Below are positions 55,280-64,000 of a DNA stretch of 64,000 nucleotides, piece after piece. Source of the DNA: Ophiura sarsii. Its lineage: Eukaryota > Echinodermata > Ophiuroidea > Amphilepidida > Ophiuridae. Each line of letters begins with the position of its first letter. Position 1 is the first letter of the stretch. The position numbers and the translations under genes were made by a program. The stretch covers positions 41,033,437-41,097,436 of the forward strand of contig CM069447.1 of NCBI GenBank assembly GCA_035610835.1, written 5' to 3'. The notes under the pieces were generated by a model. That model searched no databases. It was not told where the DNA came from and worked only from the letters and a program-made list of their open reading frames with translations.

Positions 55280-56195
55280 GATATTGGTTTTTGGATTGTA
55301 CTCCTGTTACTTAACTAGGAATCATTGTATTTCAGTTCTTAAAGCATGTGAGAAGTGCCAAAATTGCCTCTGCTTCAGAATGCTGAATGTTTGCGTTCAA
55401 ATGCCTAACACCGCCCCCAACCTTACCCGCTTGTCGTTCCACTCGCTTCGCTCCCTCCGCTACAGGGATACAAATTTGCCCCCCCCCCCACTCCCATCAA
55501 AACACTCCCGGATACGCTCATTAGATGACCTTGCGCTTCTGTCATTCTATGACGGACGCGTAGACGTGTGCGTGCTGATTATAATACGCTCAGCGAGCAG
55601 GCTGCGCCAGAACAGAGACAAACTGCGCGAGCAATCGACTGTCGTCATGGCGATATTGGCCGGTCGTCATGCTGATATTGGCCGTCGTCAGGATAACGCG
55701 AGTCGTGTTGTTGTTTATGGGCCTATGTCGATAATTGCAGATGTAATTTTCGATGGTGTGTACCTATTTTCCGTGATATTTTAATTAACCCTTACAGTGG
55801 TTCTGATTGGTTTATTGCAAGATATACTCATTTGAACAGCCAGTTAAAATGCAGCTTGTAAAATATTTCACTCCAATCTTTATCAGGGATACAACTATTG
55901 TAAACATGTCTCTGATTGGTATCTATCTTTCTGACCAATCGGCCGGTAGTTCTCAGGGGGTTAAATAACCGAACATGTTATCACTTCTTGTAATGCCTAC
56001 TGATTCGTCAACCCCTGTTTGTTCTAACGCAATACACAGAATAATAATGGTTTGGGTATCACATTCAGCCTTCAACCTCATGTGATACAAATCCGAGCCA
56101 TTAATATGTTTTCGTATTGCATGAATAAACAGAAGGTAACTAGTAGTTTAAAGTTGTTTAAATATGTTGCTATTGTGAGAATAAGAGTGTAGTTT
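55280..56195. other. No supported gene
   Basis: A 166-codon plus ORF (55284-55784) exists but shows no domain, has low-complexity CCCCCC in the middle and a composition like its surroundings. Confidence 0.4.
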
Positions 56196-56204
56196 ACCCT
56201 CAGT

Positions 56205-56425
56205 CAATTTTCAGTGGATGGTGATTAGAGAATAATGATTGCGGAACAACTGTTTTCGTGAATTTGTTTTGAAATCAGAAGATGTTGTTCTGGTCTGAGA
56301 AATTGTCCCGAAGGGGCGCAGCCCCTGAGGGACAATTCCGAATGACCAGAACAACAACCGAGGATTTCAAAACAAATTCACGAAAACAGTTGTTAAACAG
56401 TCATTATTCTCTTTCATTACTGAAA
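56205..56425. mobile_element. Palindromic fold-back, about 220 bp
   Basis: AACTGTTTTCGTGAATTTGT on the left mirrors ACAAATTCACGAAAACAGTT on the right. The inner parts GTTGTTCTGGTC / GACCAGAACAAC and GAAGGGGCGCAGCCCCTGA complete a hairpin. Non-coding. Confidence 0.8.
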
Positions 56426-56429
56426 AAGA

Positions 56430-57940
56430 TGTATATATATCCAAATCGTTGATTTGTACCGATATAATCGCGCTTATAATTAATTAGTTTTCTGTTTATT
56501 ATTTTGTCCACCCCTTCTTAGTTATTGAAACAGTCCAAGTCGGGTCATCCCCTTATTAACATTTTATCATTCAACCAATCAGAAATAAGCTTTAATCGCG
56601 TTTCCTCATAACTCATTGAATATTCAGTTTAGGGGCGTGAGGCTTTAATTTCATTGGTCGGTCAATCAAACACTATGGCGCAGTACTTTCGGGCAATTAT
56701 TAGTAACCGGCGTGCGCGTTCTCATCTAACGATTAATTTTATTGAAACGCACTTGGTACGCAGCTATCACGATTATTCATGAAGTAATGAATAAGTATTT
56801 ATACTTTTGAATACGTGCGTACCACCGCGCTTCCACTCAAATTGATCGTTACATGGAAACGCGAACGCACAACGCAGGTTATTGATATATTGCCAAGACC
56901 TTCACAATTGACTTGTACGCGCATCAATGACCTGGGGGCTGGGCGTTTTGTGTGACGTCGCATGGTAACAGAGGCAGATGTTTGCGAGTGGGGCCTTAAA
57001 CATGGATACACGCGAGACGACTACTCGCGGCTGTACTTTCAACAATAAATACTACATGAAAACAAAACACGCTACAACAAAACACCATTTTTAATTTGAT
57101 ATCGTTGTAAAATTGGTCAATTTCAATGATGAGCAGCAAATTTGGTCTGCATGGTTTGAATGTCTCTCCATCGTGTGTCTCTTGTACCGCTAGCCTGCCC
57201 TACTACTACAGATACTGGAGTACGTCCCTCAGTCAGACTCGGGGAAATCTTGTAAGCTTCATCATCATGGACTCCAACTCGATAAAAATGAATTAGAACG
57301 ATGACATTTCATTTGGAAACAGGCTAATTATGACACAAGTGACGAGGACGTACAATGTAGGCCTATGTCATGATTGTGTCAAGCGATTGTAAGCTAAAAC
57401 ACTGCTCTAATGTTGTGTGTCTGTCTCAGTCTCACCGGCAAACACGGCCGTATCAAGTATGTGAAACAGAACTGAGACTAAGAGTGAGATGGCCAACGAA
57501 CTATAAGAATTTGACCGGCACGCAAACAAACCTGATAAATATATTATGTATCATCAAAGGTGACTTTATAAATGTTTTAATTCAAGAAACGTATTCAAAA
57601 TCGAAATCAGGCGTCATCCATTTTTGTTATAAAACCGGAACTGCCAAGATTTAAAAATGTTAGGCTAAACTTACGTACGAGCCTATTCTTATAGCTAGGC
57701 CTAATAGCCGTCCGTCTACGACACATGGCAACCCATTTAATTGTTGTCAAAACTTGACAAACACTAACACTGCAACTAATACTAGGGCTAGACAAAATAC
57801 TTTTATTTGTCAAAAAGACTCACGATCCTAAAACTTTATTAACCCTAACCCTACTACGTCTCACAGAAACATCACAGCCAGCACCACTTGGCTTGCGCGC
57901 GCACAAGTTCTATCTCATGTAGCACTAAACTACGGGTATA
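56430..57940. other. No supported gene
   Basis: Short ORFs only. No RT, transposase or host domain recognised. Confidence 0.4.
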
Positions 57941-57943
57941 TAT

Positions 57944-58020
57944 GGTCTCCGTGGCTGAGTGGTAGTATTATCTCGCCTGTCATGCGGCCGACCCGGGTTC
58001 AATTCCCGGGGCCGGCGGAC
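57944..58020 (+). other. tRNA-like unit (Asp anticodon), probably pseudo
   Basis: TGGCTGAGTGGTAG matches the A box and GGGTTCAATTCCC is a near-perfect B box and T arm. The anticodon loop CTGTCAT gives GTC (Asp), although the overall sequence is closer to a tRNA-Gly layout. The two acceptor strands (GTCTCCG and GGCCGGC) do not pair, and no Pol III T-run terminator follows directly. I take it as a tRNA-derived SINE head or decayed tRNA. Confidence 0.5.
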
Positions 58021-58113
58021 ATAATTTTCCCCATTTTTTCGTTCCATCTCCACTGCCACGTTCTAGGGTTAGGGTTAACATGATTAATTCAATGTAGGTC
58101 TAGGATGCCTATA

Positions 58114-59004
58114 CAGGGTGGTTCAATAAAACCTTGACAGTTTTTTGAAGCCATTTTTTTTTAAATTCTGTAGATTTAAAAAAAAATCTTTTTCAATATT
58201 CATCAACTACATGATCTTGACCATCTATGCTGAAAATATCGTTACAAATAACCTTACGGTTGCAAAATAACAGATATTTGAACAAAGTCTGTCCCATTTC
58301 ACTCTGTCCACGGGTACTGATTTCGCGACGTTACATTGAATACTGAATGATGAATTGCATGCAAGTAATCTAAGATTTGAAGATCCCGCCAGGTGAAACC
58401 AGTGTAATTGTTAACATCTTAACTATCTATTCAGGTGTGAAATCAATACGTTATAATAATACCACGAGTGACCCTAATTAGAATTATTGATTTTCATAGA
58501 TTGGAAGTGTAATTGTCTATGCTCTATGCCTTAACAGTGACGATGCCATATATTATCTTGCTGGGCATTTCCCGTAGACTTACTCGTGGGCAAAGAGATT
58601 TGGAGAGATTCTCTTCAAATAGCTATCATTTTGCCGCCATAGCATTATTAACATTGACATTTTCAGCATAGACGGCCAAGATGATATTTTTGAGGAATAT
58701 GTAAAAAAAACCACTCAAATCCCACAATTTTTAAAAATATGGCTTTGAAAAACTGTCAATGTTTTATTGAACCACACTGGTTGTAACGTCGCGAAATCAG
58801 TACCCGTGGACAGAGTGAAATGGGGCAGACTTTGTTCAAATAGCTGTTATTTTGCAACCGTAAGGTTATTTGTAATGATATTTTCAGCATAGATGGTCAA
58901 GATCATATAGTTGATGAATATTGAAAAAGATTTTTTTTTAAATCTACAGAATTTCAAAAAAAAATGGCTTCAAAAAACTGTCAAGGTTTTATTGAACCAC
59001 CCTG
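58114..59004. mobile_element. Tc1/mariner-like MITE with internal older copy
   Basis: Ends CAGGGTGGTTCAATAAAACC and GGTTTTATTGAACCACCCTG are perfect inverted repeats flanked by TA. The arms pair for about 250 bp (for example ACCATCTATGCTGAAAATAT and ACTCTGTCCACGGGTACTGA with their complements). Between 58590 and 58785 lies a diverged extra copy of the right arm ending in TTTTATTGAACCACACTGG. No ORF. Confidence 0.85.
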
Positions 59005-59009
59005 TATAG

Positions 59010-59820
59010 GCCATCAATCATTACTCACCGAAACAAGCAGGTAATACGAAGCATGGAATCGTACAACACGATTTAACTGCAATTTTGATTATATTTTCCC
59101 ATCAATTGACCATAAACATGAGAAGGTTGTTGAAGTGATTCGACTTTGATCTGTTGATCCATGGATCCATGACTATGATGAGACATTCACATTGGTGTTG
59201 ACTTTTTCAATGATGAAATAAGCTTACAAAAAAATAACTTCAACAAATTATTCGGTTGATCTGAGACGAAATATTCTTCAAGGGTATGAAGTTATATTTC
59301 ATATAATATTTATATCCAATCGGCTGCTGCTTCTGAATTCTTATCAGGATCGGGAATGACTAAAAAGGAGCCAAGGTTAACTTCTGTCGTGATTTTGTTT
59401 ATTTATTTTCTGTGATTGTTTTGCAAATCAAAAATTAGGTTAATCAGAGGCCCCGAACATGCATAATAGTTGCAGAACTGTGATTGGTCTATCTCATAGT
59501 CTTTATAAAAGCTTCTCTGCTATTGGTAAATCCAGAGAAAAACAATGACGTAGTGGGGAATCCCCTAGATCAATGTAGATTGCTCCATTATTCAATGGGG
59601 TGGTGTATATTTACCTCGGGTGGAAATGACACAAGAATACGAACTCCAAAGTCAAAATATAAACCTTGAATAACCTAATATTTGCAATTTGAATGCTAAT
59701 CAACATTAAATGACAGTTATGAAACCGCCCCCTCGTGGCAATCCCTTGGTACCAAAACAAAGTCAGCGATTTCAAACAAGAACCTTAGAATAGTCCGTAC
59801 GCAGTCACCAACCTTAAAAT
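59010..59820. other. No supported feature
   Basis: AT-rich DNA between the mariner-like MITE and the duplicated 5' flank of GPCR copy 2; no exon recognised. Confidence 0.4.
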
Positions 59821-59821
59821 A

Positions 59822-60392
59822 TAGCATTGGATAGTTTTCTCACAATTTCATTTCAATGTCTATTTTCTTTCTCTCTGTAGATTGGATACACCATTGTGAT
59901 AGAAATCAATAGTTACCAATAGCCAAGACGGATTTATGCGTTTTCTATTTCTTTCTGATCCATGACGGGATTGACGGCACAACGTTTGCAACATTCATCA
60001 GTATATGCCACGCCCACAACGGAATAAGTGTTTCCGAATTCCGTAATTATACTAAACACAGATGATTGTAAAAATATTGACTTTCCACCATGACTGACAG
60101 TCATTTGAACGGACGGGAGTTGCCCAAAGTTACCTTCACACATCATCAACGTCAAAGGAAATGCTAATTCCCAGATGTCATATTTCCTGTTATGACATCG
60201 CTGTACGTGATATAAATGATACACTATCCATGCACTAATTTAGATTAAAATTTGAATATTTTTAACGTTACAAATTGCAAGTCTGTACCTAATCAGTTTT
60301 TATTTAGTTCAGCGAAATGTGAGGTTATCATAGGGTCTTAATAGATGATGGTGATATTTTAAATTTCCGAATAACAGGAAGTCGTCAGTATA
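59822..60392 (+). promoter_or_regulatory. Duplicated 5' flank of GPCR copy 2
   Basis: Aligns with 34230-34813. It keeps the pyrimidine-rich TCTATTTTCTTTCTCTCTG followed by TAG (AG at 59879-59880), ATGACGGGATTGACGGCAC, the TATGCCACGCCC block, and GTCAGTATAATGGCTGG at the start codon. Distance from acceptor-like AG to ATG is 513 bases against 519 in copy 1. Function (5' UTR, intron end or promoter) is inferred only from conservation. Confidence 0.5.
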
Positions 60393-63300
60393 ATGGCTGG
60401 GAAAATAACTCAAACATTTTTATTTATTGTTATAAGTCTGTACATCAAGACAAACAGTTACGTTGTAGATGCAATCAATAATCTTGATGGTATATGCCGT
60501 ACAGATATGGTCAATATTACCGGTAAAACAATCATATTGAATAACAACTTACAGCATCCGAGTAATTCAACCGACTGTAGAGAAGATCTCTACCTGATAG
60601 AGGCTGATCTTGGTCTCACATCAATAGTGATATTGAATGCAAGTAAAAGCAGACCCTTCTCCTATCTGTATATTGAACAACTCGATCAAAAATGGGACAA
60701 CCTATGTTTTAAAACCTTCATGTCAATTGATCTCAATTCAACATCGGTTGTACCGTGCGTTTCGACTGTCCAGTCCAAAGCTTATGCGCTGCATGTCAAG
60801 AATATGTACGTAACCTTTGAATTGAGAGGATGTAATGACATCATCGTCAATCGAAGATGCCAGACTTGCGTTAACCGATCATCGTCAAACGAAATGCTGT
60901 TTCCAAGATGTCATATTTCCGAATATGACATAGTCATAGATGGTCAATTTAACATGAAATACAACCAATACGAATACAGTTTCAATTGTCCGGGTGATTG
61001 TAACTGCACCCTTGGTTATAGAAAAATCACCACAAAGTGTCTTGATACTGATGATGAGTCCACAGTACTTGTAGTCTATGATACAGATCTGAAATACATT
61101 TCATTTGCATTTAACAATTTGACTGATACTACATCAGATGTGTTCATTGGATTTTCTAAATGGGAAAAACTGGTTTTGAGTGCGAATCGTCTATCTTTAT
61201 TGCCAAGTGGGGTGTTTCGTGAGCTAACGCAGTTGTTGTATCTACTCCTACACAACAACCGCTTATCTGATTTAACGCTTGGGGTTTTCAATGGACTATC
61301 TCGCTTAGAAATATTGGACCTGAGAGATAATTATCTCCAGACCTTAATAGTTGGACTATTTGATGGCTTATCACGTCTTCATGTCCTAACCTTTCACGGT
61401 AATGATCTTACGTCGTTACCAGTTCGGATATTTCGGGGTCTTGAAATGCTTTCAGAGTTACACCTCTCGCACAACCAGCTGGTTGACATTTCCGCGGGAG
61501 CTTTCAACGGTCTATCGCGAATGGACATACTTGCCCTAGATAATAACATCCTTTCTTCATTACCCATTAGGGTATTTCGTGGGCTTGTCCGATTGAAAGA
61601 GCTCTTCCTTCAACATAACCACTTGTCTGATCTACCAGATGGCATATTCACAGGCTTACATCGTCTTGAAATCCTAGACCTCACCGGAAACCAGCTGATG
61701 TCCATTATAGCAGAAATGTTTCATGGCCTCGGCAAACTAAAGGTACTAGCCCTTTCAAATAACATTCTTACCACCCTTTCAGATTTGGTATTTTATGATC
61801 TTTCACAACTAGTATATCTGATCCTTTACAACAATCAGTTAGTCGAATTACCTATGGGTGTATTCAATGGCTTACGCAGTGTTCAGATTCTGGATATCTT
61901 TTGTAATAAGCTTATCTCATTATCGGCTGCAGTATTTCGTGGTCTAAACAAGTTGATGGAGCTGTATCTTCCATACAACAATCTCACTAGTTTACCTCCC
62001 GGTGTATTCAATGATTTATCTCGTGTTGCAATTATTAACTTAGCCAATAATCAGATTAATGCATTACCTTTGGGTGTATTTCAAGGACTACCTCGGCTGT
62101 TAGAGCTTTACCTTCATAATAACAAACTATATGAGTTACCGACTGATTTATTCATTGACTTGTCTCGGCTTGAGATCTTAGCCCTAAATAATAACCGCCT
62201 TACTTCATTGCCAAAATCCATATTTGGTGGCGTTATACAGCTCATCGAAATTAACATTAAATATAACAGGCTACGTGATTTACACGTAAGCATATTCAAC
62301 AGAACCTCACACCTAACGGTCGTATACCTGTCCAGTAATAAGTTTGATGAATTACCAATAGATATATTTGATCAAATGACCCAGGTCACAGAGCTCTACC
62401 TAGAAAATAACAAGCTAACTGAATTACCTGTAGGCGTTTTTGACAACTTATCCGTTGCAGCGATCTTTGACTTGAGCAAAAATAAGCTCACTACACTATC
62501 CGATGAAGTATTTCAAGGTCTCTTTCAGTTAAGGAAGCTATTCTTGGCCAACAACAAACTCATCGATTTACCAACTGGTATATTCAATGATTTACATCAT
62601 GTTGAGGTCTTAGATGTTGCCGGGAATAAGCTTAATTCATTACAGATTGGTATATTCCGTGGTATGCAACAGTTGCATGAGTTGTATGTTCAACACAACG
62701 AGCTCACTAATCTAAGCACTGGAACATTTACCGGTCTGACGCAACTGAGAAAGCTAGATGTTGCCTCTAATAGGCTTACGATATTACCACTTGGGTTATT
62801 TAACAACACACCTTCAGTCAATATCTTAAATGTGACTCACTTAACCATTCGGGAGAATCACATATCTCTTCTCTCTACAAAGGTATTCACTGGTCTGGTT
62901 AACTTGAATAACCTAGACATCAGTTGGAATAACATTACATTTCTACCGGAAGGGATATTTGATGGTCTCTTTCATTTGAAGATTTTATGCCTTGGTTATA
63001 ATCCTTTAACATCTTTACCAGAAGGATTGTTCAACGGTCTGGTTAACTTGATTGAATTAGAATTATACGGTTGTCCAGCATCTACAATTATTCCTGTGCA
63101 TGTCTTCAAGGATTTACTTAATTTGAAAACCATAAACTTGAGGAATACCACCTTAAGCGAAATACATGTAGGTGCTCTCACACATATGCATAATCTACGT
63201 TACTTAGACCTCAGCGGTAATGCATTAACCTCATTTACTAAAGGGACGTTTGATGGTCTAGTAAAACTCTTCCGCTTAGACTATTCATCCAATAGACTGG

Positions 63301-64000
63301 TCATGTTGTCCTTAAATATCTTCAGAGACTTGGTCAATTTAATGGAGCTACTGGTTCAATCTAATCAATTATCTGTAATACCTGTTGGTCTATTCGCTGT
63401 CCCGATTAAGGTGACGTATCTTTCTTTTAAGTCTAATAACCTGATAATTTTGTATGCAAAAACATTTGACCGATTGACTCATTTGAAACGTCTGGATTTA
63501 TCTCGAAATGTGATACCAGCTATACCTATAGCACTATTTGACGATCTGGTCCAGTTGAGTGTTTTACAACTATTTCAAAATGCAATTACGTCACTCACAG
63601 TGGAAACTTTCTATCGGCTGACGAGATTAACTAACTTATATATTTATATCAACCCTCTTTACATGCTACCCAGTAACGCGTTTCAAGCTCTATCTCATTG
63701 TAATACACTTGACACGTCTGAGATTCGACTGACGTCATTGCTTGAAGAGACGTTTAACGGGCTCACGCAGTTAAGAAGTCTGTATCTCAACAACAACCTG
63801 CTGACGTCAATGGTTCCAGGAATATTTAGCGATCTGTATCGGTTACAAAACCTAGCGGTAGCGAATAACCTCCTAACTTCGCTGGTTCTCCGCGTGTTTC
63901 GGGATATGCCTTTATTAATCTATTTAGATGTAGCAAACAACATCTTAACTTCAATTCACATTCGTGTATTTGATGTTTTGGTTGCTTTGAAAACTGTTAG
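60393..64000 (+). CDS. Giant LRR-rich GPCR paralogue (copy 2), 3' end outside window
   Basis: Starts MAGKITQTFLFIVISLYIKT and stays open with no stop for 1202 codons plus two bases to the window edge, so it is partial by position, not broken. It matches copy 1 throughout: signal peptide, N-terminal domain, LRRNT CPGDCNCTLGYRKITTKC, then LRRs up to the equivalent of copy-1 residue about 1076. Relative to copy 1 it carries one extra residue near 24, a 48-residue block near 61980-62123 (two LRRs), a block of about 53 residues near 62755-62915 (two LRRs, one with a 5-residue bulge) and a 24-residue block near 63640-63715 (one LRR). Its N-terminal domain has extra cysteines (for example NRRCQTCVN). 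The remaining LRRs and the 7TM domain, about 750 residues by analogy, should lie just beyond the window. Confidence 0.92.
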   Translation, partial: MAGKITQTFLFIVISLYIKTNSYVVDAINNLDGICRTDMVNITGKTIILNNNLQHPSNSTDCREDLYLIEADLGLTSIVILNASKSRPFSYLYIEQLDQKWDNLCFKTFMSIDLNSTSVVPCVSTVQSKAYALHVKNMYVTFELRGCNDIIVNRRCQTCVNRSSSNEMLFPRCHISEYDIVIDGQFNMKYNQYEYSFNCPGDCNCTLGYRKITTKCLDTDDESTVLVVYDTDLKYISFAFNNLTDTTSDVFIGFSKWEKLVLSANRLSLLPSGVFRELTQLLYLLLHNNRLSDLTLGVFNGLSRLEILDLRDNYLQTLIVGLFDGLSRLHVLTFHGNDLTSLPVRIFRGLEMLSELHLSHNQLVDISAGAFNGLSRMDILALDNNILSSLPIRVFRGLVRLKELFLQHNHLSDLPDGIFTGLHRLEILDLTGNQLMSIIAEMFHGLGKLKVLALSNNILTTLSDLVFYDLSQLVYLILYNNQLVELPMGVFNGLRSVQILDIFCNKLISLSAAVFRGLNKLMELYLPYNNLTSLPPGVFNDLSRVAIINLANNQINALPLGVFQGLPRLLELYLHNNKLYELPTDLFIDLSRLEILALNNNRLTSLPKSIFGGVIQLIEINIKYNRLRDLHVSIFNRTSHLTVVYLSSNKFDELPIDIFDQMTQVTELYLENNKLTELPVGVFDNLSVAAIFDLSKNKLTTLSDEVFQGLFQLRKLFLANNKLIDLPTGIFNDLHHVEVLDVAGNKLNSLQIGIFRGMQQLHELYVQHNELTNLSTGTFTGLTQLRKLDVASNRLTILPLGLFNNTPSVNILNVTHLTIRENHISLLSTKVFTGLVNLNNLDISWNNITFLPEGIFDGLFHLKILCLGYNPLTSLPEGLFNGLVNLIELELYGCPASTIIPVHVFKDLLNLKTINLRNTTLSEIHVGALTHMHNLRYLDLSGNALTSFTKGTFDGLVKLFRLDYSSNRLVMLSLNIFRDLVNLMELLVQSNQLSVIPVGLFAVPIKVTYLSFKSNNLIILYAKTFDRLTHLKRLDLSRNVIPAIPIALFDDLVQLSVLQLFQNAITSLTVETFYRLTRLTNLYIYINPLYMLPSNAFQALSHCNTLDTSEIRLTSLLEETFNGLTQLRSLYLNNNLLTSMVPGIFSDLYRLQNLAVANNLLTSLVLRVFRDMPLLIYLDVANNILTSIHIRVFDVLVALKTV

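Noticed and set aside
55284..55784. 166-codon plus-strand ORF
   Set aside because: No domain, signal peptide or homologue recognised; includes low-complexity sequence and matches chance expectation for a long non-coding interval.
56100..56240. Possible extension of the GPCR 5' duplication (compare 34090-34230)
   Set aside because: Short matches such as GTGTAGTT and GTCAATTTT exist, but similarity is too weak by eye and separated by 3.6 kb of other elements.
57944..58020. Functional tRNA-Asp gene
   Set aside because: A and B boxes and anticodon loop are good, but the acceptor stem does not pair and a terminator is lacking; kept only as a tRNA-like unit.

Overview
The window looks like AT-rich, repeat-dense nuclear DNA from a marine invertebrate animal, probably a deuterostome or lophotrochozoan. 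The evidence is the pair of GRL101/relaxin-receptor-like leucine-rich-repeat GPCRs, CR1/jockey-like and Tx1/L1-like LINE debris, Ty3/gypsy fragments, tRNA-derived SINE-like units, and many hAT, Harbinger-like, Tc1/mariner-like and TTAA-flanked DNA elements. The species cannot be fixed from sequence alone. I see no bacterial gene organisation, rRNA or CRISPR array.

Only two loci look like functional host genes. The first (34814-40306, +) is one uninterrupted 1830-residue exon: signal peptide, about 170-residue N-terminal domain, LRRNT cysteine cap, about 50 tandem 24-residue LRRs, a CC hinge and a rhodopsin-class 7TM module. The second (60393 to the window end, +) is a paralogue in the same orientation 25.6 kb downstream. 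I translated it codon by codon: it is open for 1202 codons and then leaves the window. By alignment it carries five more LRRs than copy 1 over the matching stretch. Roughly 500-570 bp of 5' flank, including a possible splice acceptor, was duplicated with the gene.

Layout. 1-3360: low-complexity DNA, a LINE-like tail, a degenerate tandem repeat and a dispersed tRNA-like repeat. 3365-9740: a large palindromic element invaded by Harbinger-like elements encoding a Myb/SANT domain, one of which holds a hAT-like insertion. 9760-13060: inverted-repeat elements, a second copy of the tRNA-like repeat, and a repeat ending in GTAAGT. 13880-18480: a 3.36 kb fold-back with arms of about 1.6 kb. 18950-23000: more repeat copies, Tx1/L1 RT debris and TTAA MITEs. 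23890-28340: poly-G, CR1/jockey LINE pieces, C-rich tandem repeats and a duplicated block. 28400-33300: hAT element, dispersed repeats, a 21-bp minisatellite and a LINE tail. 33671-40974: GPCR copy 1 between two 411-bp TTAA MITEs. 43260-52000: MITE, tandem arrays, a 48-bp satellite with two SINE-like units, then gypsy, LINE and gypsy fragments. 53460-59010: dispersed repeat with a mariner-like insertion, a hairpin, a tRNA-like unit and another mariner-like MITE. 59822-64000: duplicated flank and GPCR copy 2.

The two receptors form the start, or part, of a tandem family whose ectodomain evolves by gain and loss of whole LRR units, while the rest of the window is a record of nested transposition. 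Boundaries marked approximate were found by eye; no alignment or database search was run.
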